Assembly: GCF_949987535.1 (NCBI RefSeq) | Contig: NC_080067.1 | Coordinates: forward strand, 186,001 to 250,000 | DNA: 64,000 nt | From: Balaenoptera acutorostrata | Taxonomy: Eukaryota; Chordata; Mammalia; Artiodactyla; Balaenopteridae | Direction of reading: 5' to 3' | Shown here: positions 12,315 through 23,116 of the stretch, in pieces | How positions within the stretch are numbered: the first letter of the stretch is position 1 | Layout: each line of letters begins with the position of its first letter | Program-made: the position numbers and the translations under genes | The notes under the pieces: model-generated | Seen by the model: the letters and a program-made list of their open reading frames with translations, nothing else | What the model was told of the DNA's origin: nothing | Databases searched by the model: none

Positions 12315-14075
12315 TGATCGGGAAAGGTTTCTAAAACGCACCTCATTTCTCATCTCCTTGTGCTCGGGTTCGCCATTCCAGCCACTTTACTAGCCATCTC
12401 CCTCCTTGGAGAATCAGCACCTTTAACCTCCTGTTCCGTACAGGTTGCAATTTGTCCTGAGGATGAACGGGAAGAGGGGTAACCAATGAGAGACTAGCTC
12501 TAGGGGTTGGGACAGGCACAGGTCACTCTATTTTCCCATCAGGAAGAAGAATTAACCACAAGCTCAGCCTGCCCCCCAGAACCAGAAGAGGGCCTGAAGC
12601 AATCCTGCACTTTTGCGGCCAGCTCCCAAAAAAGCGACTGGAAAAATGGAGCTCAGGGGCACTGCAATTCAAAAACCTGCAGAGTTATAAATGATAACTC
12701 TCGTCCACAAATATATTGAGGGAAGGCAACGAAGAGGCTTTGAAAGCAAGGCAGAATTGCAGGAAACAGATTTCAGGAGGTAGATTCGAATCGCCTTGAA
12801 AGCACATGAAAAGCGGCAAAACGTGGACAATGATGCCCTTGGCCAAAAAGGGCGTATGCGTTTTTTCCTGAATATATTCAGGAAAAAACGCATACGCCCT
12901 TTTTGGCCAACCAAGCCACCTGGAAAGGCAAATCAGCGCTCCAAAGAAGTCTCGCTTCCCAGCGGGCAAAAGGGCCATGCGGAAAAAAGTGTCCAAACCA
13001 GAAATGGAGGACCGGCCATGGAGAAATGGGAGCCTTGCTACGCTGATGGGCGGGATGTAAATTGCCAACAGCCACTCTGGAGAAGTGTACGGTGTGTCCT
13101 GAAACATCTAAGAAAACACAGCTTATAGAGCATAGGGCACTTCCACTCATGGGCGTATAAATAGGGAAAACTAAAAATCAGCAAGACACAGGCACCCCAA
13201 AGTTTAGAGCTGCTCTGTTGACAAGAACCCCCACTTCATTACCCCTTAAATATCCTAGGAAAGAGAAAAGTGGATAAAGAAGTTGTGGTCCTCATGTACA
13301 ATGGAATATCACTCAGCCATGACATCCACGTCATAAGGCTAGTAGCAGCACGATGAGTGGATTTAGGTACGACGATTCTAAGTGAAATAATTCACACAGA
13401 AAAAGACACTTATCATAAGATATCACTTTTAGAGGGAATGTAAAAACCGCTACACTTGAACTGAATTACAAAACAGAACAGAGTCACACGTTTAGAAAAC
13501 ACACTATGGCTGCTGAACGGGAAAGGTGAGGTGGGGTGATGCATAAAACAAGGGTTTCAAATTAGCTCAGATACCGTTCCATAAACCCAATATGTAATAG
13601 ACAAGACCTACTCCTTGCTCAGTGAAATGGACTCAACACCCCCTATTCACCGCACAAGAATATATCTGACTAGTAAGAATCTTCAATCCTATATATTGAT
13701 ATCTCTCTGTAAGTGAGGCAAGGGGGTGTAAAGCGGCATAAACACAGCCGTGAAAAGCAGCTAAACCCCATTATAAACATAAATTACTTTTCAAAACCCG
13801 TGAAACAAAGACAGTGAAAGAGAGAGAAATTCTTACAAAATTCGTTCAGGGGCTGTGATGCAACCTGGATTGACCATATCTAGAGCCACAGCTGATTGAG
13901 ACATAAGGGTGGACACTCTTGGGGATCAGAGGTTTGGTGAGGTTTGGTGAGCCAACGCAGACCCTTTAAAGTAATACTGCATGGTACCCATCCCATGGGT
14001 CCCAAATCTCCAGGTTCAAGGGCATCTTCCTACGTCGAAAACATGCATGAGAAACCCAGAAGATGGTACACCATG
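12315..14075 (+). repeat. Satellite monomer A8
   Basis: Full 1,761-bp monomer, twin of A4, with a perfect palindrome at 12839-12910. It has a small private insertion and substitutions near 13110-13128 (CTAAGAAAACACAGCTTATAG). Confidence 0.88.
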
Positions 14076-15833
14076 TGATCGGGAAGATTTCTAAAACGCA
14101 CCTCATTTCTCATCTCCTTGTGCTCGGGTTCGCCATTCCAGCCGCTTTACTAGCCATCTCCCTCCTTGGAGGATCAGCACCGTTAACCTCCTCTTCCGTA
14201 CAGGTTGCAATTTGTCCTGAGGATGAACGGGAACACGGGGAACCAATGAGAGACTAGCTCTAGGTGTTGGGACAGGCACAGGTCACTCTATTTTCCCATC
14301 AGGAAGAAGAATTAACCACAAGCTCAGCCTGCCCCCCAGAACCAGAAGAGGGCCTGAAGCAATCCTGCACTTTTGCGGCCAGCTCCCAAAAAAGCGACTT
14401 GAGAAATGGAGCTCAGGGGCACTGCAATTCACAAACCTGCAGAGTTATAAATGATAACTCTCGTCCACAAATATATTGAGGGAAGGCAACGAAGAGGATT
14501 TGAAAGCAAGGCAGAATTGCAGGAAACAGATTTCAGGAGGTAGATTCGAATCGCCTTGAAAGCACATGAAAAGCGGCAAAACGTAGACAATGATGCCCTT
14601 GGCCAAATAGGGCGTATGCGTTTTTTCCTGAATATATTCAGGAAAAAACGCATACTCCCTTTTTGGCCAACCAAGCAACCTGGAAAGGCAAATCAGCGCT
14701 ACAAAGAAGTCTCGCTCCCCATCGGGCAAAAGGGCCATGCGGAAAAAAGTGTCAAAACCAGAAATGCAGAACCGGCCATGGAGAAATGGGAGCCTTGCTA
14801 CGCTGATGGGCAGGATGTAAATTGCCAACAGCCACTCTGGAGAAGTGTACGGTGTGTCCTGAAACATCTAAAAAACACAGCTTGGAGAGCATAGGGCACT
14901 TCCACTCATGGGCGTATTAATTGGGAAAACTAAAAATCAGCAAGACACAGGCACCCCAAAGTTTAAGGCTGCTCTGTTGACAAGAACCCCCACTTCATTA
15001 CACCTTAAATATCCTAGGAAATAGAAAAATGGATAAAGAAGTTGTGCTCCTCATGTACAATGGAATATCACTCAGCCATGAAATCAACATCATAAGTCCA
15101 GTAGCAGCACGATGAGTGGATTTAGGTACGACGATTCTCAGTGAAATAAGTCACACAGAAAAAGACACTTATCATAAGATATCACTTATAGAGGGAATGT
15201 AAAAACCGCTACACTTCAACTGAATTACAAACAGAACAGAGTCACACGTTCAGAAAACACACTATGGCTGCTGAACGGGAAAGGTGAGGTGGGGTGATGC
15301 ATAAAACAAGGGTTTCAAATTAGCTCAGATACCGTTCCATAAACCCAATATGTAGTAGACAAGACCTACTCCTTGCTCAGTGAACTGGACTCAACACCCC
15401 CTATTCACCGCACAAGAATATATCTGACTAGTAAGAATCTTCAAACCTATGTATTGATATCTCTCTGTAAGTGAGTCAAGGGGGTGTAAAGCGGCATAAA
15501 CACAGCCGTGAAAAGCAGCTAAACCCCATTATAAAAATAAATTACTTTTCAAAACCCGTGAAACAAAGACAGTGAAAGAGAGAGAAATTCTTACAAAATT
15601 CGTTCAGGGGCTGTGATGCAACCTGGATTGACCATATCTAGACCCACAGCTGATTGAGACATAAGGGTGGACACTCTTGGGGCTCAGAGGTTTGGGGAGG
15701 TTGCATGAGCCAACGCAGACCCTTTAAAGTAATACTGCATGGTACCCATCCCATGGGTCCCAAATCTCCAGGTTCAAGGGCATCTTCCTACGTCGAAAAC
15801 ATGCATGAGAAACCCAGAAGATGGTACACCGTG
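14076..15833 (+). repeat. Satellite monomer A9 (hybrid of A5 and A6)
   Basis: Full 1,758-bp monomer. The first part, to about 15180-15205, matches A5; the rest matches A6. The switch lies in the LINE-1-derived part of the monomer. This is the footprint of an unequal exchange that removed one monomer from the duplicated block. Confidence 0.88.
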
Positions 15834-17592
15834 TGAACGGGAAAGCTTTCTAAAAAGCACCTCATTTCTCATCTCCTTGTGCTCGGGTTCGCCATTCCAG
15901 CCGCTTTACTAGCCATCTCCCTCCTTGGAGAATCAGCACCTTTAACCTCCTGTTCCGTACAGGTTGCAATTTGTCCTGAGGATGAACGGGAAGCGGGGGA
16001 ACCAATGAGAGACTAGCTCTAGGGGTTGGGACAGGCACAGGTCACTCTATTTTCCCATCAGGAAGAAGAATTAACCACAAGCTCAGCCTGCCCCCCAGAA
16101 CCAGAAGAGGGCCTGAAGCAATCCTGCGCTTTTGCGGCCAGCTCCCAAAAAAGTGACTTGAGAAATGGAGCTCAGGGGCACTGCAATTCACAAACCTGCA
16201 GAGTTATAAATGATAACTCTCGTCCACAAATATATTGAGGGAAGGCAACGAAGAGGATTTGAAAGCAAGGCAGAATTGCAGGAAACAGATTTCAGGAGGT
16301 AGATTCGAATCGCCTTGAAAGCACATGAAAAGCGGCAAAACGTAGACAATGATGCCCTTGGCCAAAAAGGGCGTATGCGTTTTTTCCTGAATATATTCAG
16401 GAAAAAACGCATACGCCCTTTTTGGCCAACCAAGCAACCTGGAAAGGCAAATCAGCGCTACAAAGAAGTCTCGCTCCCCATCGGGCAAAAGGGCCATGCG
16501 GAAAAAATGTCAAAACCAAAAATGCAGGACCGGCCATGGAGAAATGGGAGCCTTGCTATGCTGATGGGCGGGATGTAAATTGCCAACAGCCACTCTGGAG
16601 AAGTGTGCGGTGTGTCCTGAAACATCCGAAAAACACAGCTTGGAGAGCATAGGGCACTTCCACTCATGGGCGTATAAATTGGGAAAACTAAAAATCAGCA
16701 AGACACAGGCACCCCAAAGTTTCGGGCTGCTCTGTTGACAAGAACCCCCACTTCATTACACCTTAAATATCCTAGGAACGAGAAAAGTGGATAAAGAAGT
16801 TGTGGTCCTCATGTACAATGGAATATCACTCAGCCATGAAATCCACGTCATAAGGCTAGTAGCAGCACGATGAGTGGATTTAGGTACGACGATTCTAAGT
16901 GAAATAAGTCACACAGAAAAAGACACTTATCATAAGATATCACTTATAGAGGGAATATAAAAACCGCTACACTTGAACTGAATTACAAAACAGAACAGAG
17001 TCACACGTTTAGAAAACACACTATGGCTGCTGAACGGGAAATGTGAGGTGGGGTGATGCATAAAACAGGGGTTTCAAATTACCTCAGATACCGTTCCATA
17101 AACCCAATATGTAATAGACAAGACCTACTCCTTGCTCAGTGAACTGGACTCAACACCCCCTATTCACTGCACAAGAATATATCTGACTAGTAAGAATCTT
17201 CAAACCTATGTATTGATATCTCTCTGTAAGTGAGTCAAGGGGGTGTAAAGCGGCATAAACACAGCCGTGAAAAGCAGATAAACACCATTATAAACATAAA
17301 TTACTTTTCAAAACCCGTGAAACAAAGACAGTGAAAGAGAGAGAAATTCTTACAAAATTCGTTCAGGGGCTGTGATGCAACCTGGATTGACCATGTCTAG
17401 ACCCACAGCTGATTGAGACATAAGGGTGGACACTCTTGGGGCTCAGAGGTTTGGGCAGGTTGGGTGAGCCAACGCAGACCCTTTAAAGTAATACTGCATG
17501 GTACCCATCCCATGGGTCAAAAATCTCCAGGTTCAAGGGCATCTTCCTACGTCGAAAACATGCATGAGAAACCCAGAAGATGGTACACCATG
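15834..17592 (+). repeat. Satellite monomer A10
   Basis: Full 1,759-bp monomer, twin of A7 up to about 16490, then more divergent (GGAAAAAATGTC, AACATCCGAAAAAC). The palindrome at 16358-16429 is perfect. Confidence 0.88.
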
Positions 17593-18155
17593 TGATCGGG
17601 AAAGGTTTCTAAAACGCACCTCATTTCTCATCTCCTTGTGCTCGGGTTCGCCATTCCAGCCGCTTTACTAGCCATCTCCCTCCTTGGAGAATCAGCACCT
17701 TTAACCTCCTGTTCCGTACAGGTAGCAATTTGTCCTGAGGATGAACGGGAAGAGGGGGAACCAATGAGAGAGTAGCTCTAGGGTTTGGGACAGGCACAGG
17801 TCACTCTATTTTCCCATCAGGAAGAAGAATTAACCACAAGCTCAGCATGCCCCCCAGAACCAGAAGAGGGCCTGAAGCAATCTTGCACTTTTGCGGCCTC
17901 TCCCATAAAAGCGAGTTGAAAAATGGAGCTCAGGAGCCCTGCAATTCACAAACCTGCAGAGTTATAAATGATAACTCTCGTCCACAAATATACTGAAGAA
18001 GGCAACGAAGAGGATTTGAAAGGAAGTCAGAATTGCAGGAAACAGATTTCAGGAGGTAGATTCGAAACGCCTTGAAAGCATATGAAAAGCCGCAACACGT
18101 GGACAATGATGCCCTTGGCCAAAGAGGGTGTATGCGTTTTTTCCTGAATATATTC
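17593..18155 (+). repeat. Truncated satellite monomer A11
   Basis: First 563 bp of a monomer. It shares CCTCTCCCATAAAAGCGA and the shortened TGAAGAAGGCAACG with monomers B3 and B4 of the far array, not with its neighbours, so it belongs to a different subfamily from A1-A10. It ends inside the palindrome, 5 bp beyond the centre. Confidence 0.85.
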
Positions 18156-18166
18156 CTAATCCTAAC
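18146..18166. other. Satellite-satellite junction inside the palindrome
   Basis: Common-satellite sequence runs to TGAATATATTC (ending 18155) and the next bases, CTAATCCTAACCCG, are heavy satellite. No filler DNA is present and at most one shared base (C) is seen at the join. The palindrome centre is between 18150 and 18151. The join is either a real breakpoint or an assembly misjoin. Confidence 0.8.
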
Positions 18167-18430
18167 CCGTACCCTAAACCGAGCCCTAAACTTAACACTA
18201 AACCTAACCCTAACCCTAACACTTACCCTACGCCCTACCCGAACCCCTCCCCGAACCCGTACCCTAAGCCGTACCCTAACCCTCACCCTAACCCTAACCC
18301 TAACCCTAAGCTACCCTTGACTGCTTCTGCCTCCAATAGATTTCCTAAGCACTAGTGTTTTAAGGAACAGGTTAAAAAGAGAATCCTATTGTGATTTCTT
18401 GATAAGGGGTGTGTTCCTTATCTTCTCCTA

Positions 18431-20942
18431 GTGTCTAAACTCTTCTCCATGTCTGGACCCCCAAATAACATACCTTTACGTGCTAAGGGGTATCTAGAGA
18501 GTGGGATATGTTTAATAACTACCCTCACCCTAACGCATACCCTAACCCTAACCCCTACCCTAATCCTAAGCCGTACCCTAAACCGAGCCCTAATCGTAAC
18601 ACTAACCCTAACCCTAACCCTAACCCATACCCTACGCCCTACCTGATCCCCTCCCCGAACCCGTACCCTAAGCCGTACCCTAACCCTCACCCTAACCCTA
18701 ACCGTAACCCTAAGCTACCCTTGACTGCTTCTGCCTCCAATAGATTTCCTAAGCACTACTGTTTTAAGGAACAGGTTAAAAACAGAATCCTAATGTGATT
18801 TCTTGAGAATGGGTGTGTTCCTTATCTTCTCCTAGTGTTTAAACTCTTCTCCATGGCTGGACCCCCAAATAATATTCCTTTACAGGCTAAGGGGTATCTA
18901 TAGAGTGGTTTAGGTTTAATAACTACACTCACCCTAACGCGTACCCTAACCCTAACCCCTACCCTAACCCTAACCCGTACCCTAATCCTAACCCATACCC
19001 TAAACCGAGCCCTAATCCTAACACTAACCCTAACCCTAACCCTATCCCATACCCTACGCCATACCCGAATCCCTCCCCGAACCCGTACCCTAAGCCGTAC
19101 CCTAACCCTCACCCTAACCCTAACCCTAACCCTAAGCTACCCTTGACTGCTTCTGCCTCCAATAGATTTCCTAAGCACTAGTGTTTTACGGAACAGGTTA
19201 AAAAGAGTATCCTAATGTGATTTCTTGATAATGTGTGTGTTCCTTATCTTCTCCTAGTGTCTAAACTCTTCTCCATGGCTGGACCCCCAAATAATATTCC
19301 TTTACATGCTAAGGGGTATTTAGAGAGTGTGATAGGTTTAATAACTACCCTCACCCTAACGCGTACCCTAACCCTAACCCCTACCCTAACCCTAAGGCGT
19401 ACCCTAATCCTAACCCGTACCCTAAACCGAGCCCTGAACTTAACACTAACCCTAAACCTAACCCTAAACCATACCCTACGCCCTACCTGAACCCCTCTCC
19501 GAACCCGTACCCTAAGCCGGACCCTAACCCTCACCCTAACCCTAACCCTAACCCAAAGCTACCCTTGACTGCTTCTGCCTCCAATAGATTTCCTAAGCAC
19601 TAGTGTTTTAAGGAACAGGTTAAAAAGAGAATCCTAATGTGATTTCTTGATAATGGGTGTGTTCCTTATCTTCTCCTAGTGTCTAAACTCTTCTCCATGG
19701 CTGGACCCCCAAATAATATTCCTTTACATGCTAAGGGGTATCTAGAGACTGGGATAGGTTTAATAACTACCCTCACCCTAACGCGTACCCTAACCCTAAC
19801 CCCTACCCTAACCCTAACGCGTACCCTAATCCTACCCCGTACCCTAAACCGAGCCCTAACCCTAACACTAACCCTAACACTAACCCTAACCCATACCCTA
19901 CGCCCTACCCGAACCCCTCCCCAAACCCGTACCCTAAGCCGTACCCTAACCCTCACCCTAACCATAACCCTTACCCTAAGCTACCCTTGACTGCTTCTGC
20001 CTCCAATAGATTTCCTAAGCACTAGTGTTTTAAGGAACAGGTTAAAAAGCGAATCCTAATGTGATTTCTGGATAATGGGTGTGTTCCTTATCTTCTCCTA
20101 GTGTCTAAACTCTTCTCCATGGCTGGACCCCCAAATAATATTCCTTTACGTGCTAAGGGGTATCTAGAGAGTGGGATAGGTTTAATAACTACCCTCACCC
20201 TAACGCGTACCCTAACCCTAACCCCTACTCTTACCCTAACGCGTACCCTAATCCTAACCCGTACCCTAAACCGAGCCCTAAACTTAACACTAAACCTAAC
20301 CCTAACCCTAACCCTTACCCTACGCCCTACCCGAACCCCTCCCCGAACCCGTACCCTAAGCCGTACCCTAACCCTCACCCTAACCCTAACCCTAACCCTA
20401 AGCTACCCTTGACTGCTTCTGCCTCCAATAGATTTCCTAAGCACTAGTGATTTAAGGAACAGGTTAAAAAGAGAATCCCAATGTGATTTCTGATAATTGG
20501 TGTGTTCCTTATTTTCTCCTATTGTCTAAACTCTTCTCCATGGCTGGACCCCCAAATAATATTCCTTTACGTGCTAAGGGGTATCTAGAGAGTGGGATAG
20601 GTTTAATAACTACCCTAACCCTAACGCGTACCCTAACCCTAACCCCTACCCTAACCCTAACGCGTACCTAATCCTAACCCTTACCCTAAACCGAGCCCTA
20701 ACCCTAACACTAACCCTAACCCTAACCCTAACCCATACCCTACGCCCTCCCCGAACCCCTCCCCGAACCCGTACCCTAAGCCGTACCCTAAACCTCACCG
20801 TAACCCTAACCCTAACCCTAAGCTACCCTTGACTGCTTCTGCCTCCAGTAGATTTCCTAAGCACTAGTGTTTTAAGGAACAGGTTAAAAAGAGAATCCTA
20901 TTGTGATTTCTTGATAAGGGGTGTGTTCCTTATCTTCTCCTA
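18431..20942 (+). repeat. Heavy-satellite higher-order block 1 (six units, 2,512 bp)
   Basis: Six successive units (starts 18431, 18835, 19257, 19679, 20101, 20522) can be told apart by private variants: CTCCATGTCTGGACC and AATCGTAACAC in the first, TATAGAGTGGTTTAGG in the second, GATAATGTGTGTGTTCC before the third, CCATAACCCTTACCC in the fourth, AACTTAACACTAAACC in the fifth and GCGTACCTAATCC in the sixth. The same series recurs in block 2. Confidence 0.78.
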
Positions 20943-23116
20943 GTGTCTAAACTCTTCTCCATGTCTGGACCACCAAATAACATACCTTTACGTGCTAAGG
21001 GGTATCTAGAGAGTGGGATATGTTTAATAACTACCCTCACCCTAACGCGTACCCTAACCCTAACCCCTACCCTAATCCTAAGCCGTACCCTAAACCGAGC
21101 CCTAATCGTAACACTAACCCTAACCCTAACCCTAACCCATACCCTACGCCCTACCCGATCCCCTCCCCGAACCCGTACCCTAAGCCGTACCCTAACCCTC
21201 ACCCTAACCCTAACCGTAACCCTAAGCTACCCTTGACTGCTTCTGCCTCCAATAGATTTCCTAAGCACTACTGTTTTAAGGAACAGGTTAAAAACAGAAT
21301 CCTAATGTGATTTCTTGAGAATGGGTGTGTTCCTTATCTTCTCCTAGTGTCTAAACTCTTCTCCATGGCTGGACCCCCAAATAATATTCCTTTACATGCT
21401 AAGGGGTATCTATAGAGTGGTTTAGGTTTAATAACTACCCTCACCCTAACGCGTACCCTAACCCTAACCCCTACCCTAACCCTAACCCGTACCCTAATCC
21501 TAACCCATACCCTAAACCGAGCCCTAATCCTAACACTAACCCTAACCCTAACCCTATCCCATACCCTACGCCATACCCGAATCCCTCCCCGAACCCGTAC
21601 CCTAAGCCGTACCCTAACCCTCACCCTAACCCTAACCCTAACCCTAAGCTACCCTTGACTGCTTCTGCCTCCAATAGATTTCCTAAGCACTAGTGTTTAA
21701 CGGAACAGGTTAAAAAGAGAATCCTAATGTGATTTCTTGATAATGTGTGTGTTCCTTATCTTCTCCTAGTGTCTAAATTCTTCTCCATGGCTGGACCCCC
21801 AAATAATATTCCTTTACGTGCTAAGGGGTATCTAGAGAGTGGGATAGGTTTAATAACTACCCTAGCCCTAAAGCCTACCCTAACCCTAACCCCTACCCCA
21901 AACCTAACGCGTACCCTAATCCTACCCCGTACCCTAAACTGAGCCCTAACCCTAACACTAACCCTAACACTAACCCTAACCCATACCCTACGCCCTACCC
22001 GAACCCCTCCCCAAACCCGTACCCTAAGCCGTACCCTAACCCTCACCCTAACCATAACCCTTACCCTAAGCTACCCTTGACTGCTTCTGCCTCCAATAGA
22101 TTTCCTAAGCACTAGTGTTTTAAGGAACAGGTTAAAAAGCGAATCCTAATGTGATTTCTGGATAATGGGTGTGTTCCTTATCTTCTCCTAGTGTCTAAAC
22201 TCTTCTCCATGGCTGGACCCCCAAATAATATTCCTTTACGTGCTAAGGGGTATCTAGAGAGTGGGATAGGTTTAATAACTACCCTCACCCTAACGCGTAC
22301 CCTAACCCTAACCCCTACCCTTACCCTAACGCGTACCCTAATCCTAACCCGTACCCTAAACCGAGCCCTAAACTTAACACTAAACCTAACCCTAACCCTA
22401 ACCCTTACCCTACGCCCTACCCGAACCCCTCCCCGAACCCGTACCCTAAGCCGTACCCTAACCCTCACCCTAACCCTAACCCTAACCCTAAGCTACCCTT
22501 GACTGCTTCTGCCTCCAGTAGATTTCCTAAGCACTAGTGATTTAAGGAACAGGTTATAAAGAGAATCCCAATGTGATTTCTGATAATTGGTGTGTTCCTT
22601 ATCTTCTCCTACTGTCTAAACTCTTCTCCATGGCTGGACCCCCAAATAATATTCCTTTACGTGCTAAGGGGTATCTAGAGAGTGGGATAGGTTTAATAAC
22701 TACCCTCACCCTAACGCGTACCCTAACCCTAACCCCTACCCTAACCCTAACGCGTACCTAATCCTAACCCTTACCCTAAACCGAGCCCTAACCCTAACAC
22801 TAACCCTAACCCTAACCCTAACCCATACCCTACGCCCTCCCCGAACCCCTCCCCGAACCCGTACCCTAAGCCGTACCCTAACCCTCACCCTAACCCTAAC
22901 CCTAACACATTCCCTACGCCGTACCCGAACCGCTCCGTGAACCCGTACCCTAAGCCGTACCCTAACCCTCCCCCTAACCCTAACCCTAACCCTAAGCTCC
23001 CCTTGACCGCTTCTGCCTCCACTAGATTTCCTAAGCACTAGTGTTTTAAGGAACAGGTTAAAAAGAGAATCGTAATGTGCTTTCTTGATAATGGGTGTTT
23101 TCCTTATCTTATCCTA
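20943..23116 (+). repeat. Heavy-satellite higher-order block 2 (five units)
   Basis: Units at 20943, 21347 and 21769 match 18431, 18835 and 19257 at offset 2,512; those at 22191 and 22612 match 20101 and 20522 at offset about 2,090. The unit at 21769 starts like the third unit of block 1 and ends like the fourth, so one 422-bp unit has been lost by fusion of two neighbours. Confidence 0.78.
22612..23116 (+). repeat. Expanded 505-bp heavy-satellite unit
   Basis: About 84 bp longer than its relatives. After the normal end of the CCCTAA part it has a second, diverged copy of the terminal subrepeat block (CACATTCCCTACGCCGTACC, GCTCCGTGAACCCG, CCTAACCCTCCCCC) before returning to the unique half. 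Confidence 0.7.

Larger units (their letters stand above)
1..18155 (+). repeat. Array A: common cetacean satellite, ~1,760-bp monomers, 10.3 copies
   Basis: Head-to-tail tandem array. Taking TGATCGGGAA as the phase mark, monomers start at 1, 1761, 3521, 5280, 7040, 8798, 10556, 12315, 14076, 15834 and 17593, so lengths are 1,758-1,761 bp. Neighbouring monomers differ by a few percent, mostly single-base changes with few indels. The array is cut at 18155. Every monomer has the same architecture: about 485 bp of unidentified sequence, then a LINE-1 3' end holding a 72-bp palindrome, then about 250 bp of unidentified sequence. Recurrent open frames of 60-140 codons occur on both strands at the same place in most copies; I treat them as a result of homogenisation, not as genes. 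The satellite name is assigned from the monomer length and cetacean context. Confidence 0.9.

Noticed and set aside
1..18155. CENP-B box in the 1.76-kb satellite
   Set aside because: Looked for TTCG....A..CGGG on both strands of the monomer; TTCGTTCAGGGG and similar strings do not fit the full motif.
1..18155. CRISPR-like or prokaryotic repeat system
   Set aside because: Repeat length, absence of short spacers, and L1/SINE content show mammalian satellite DNA.
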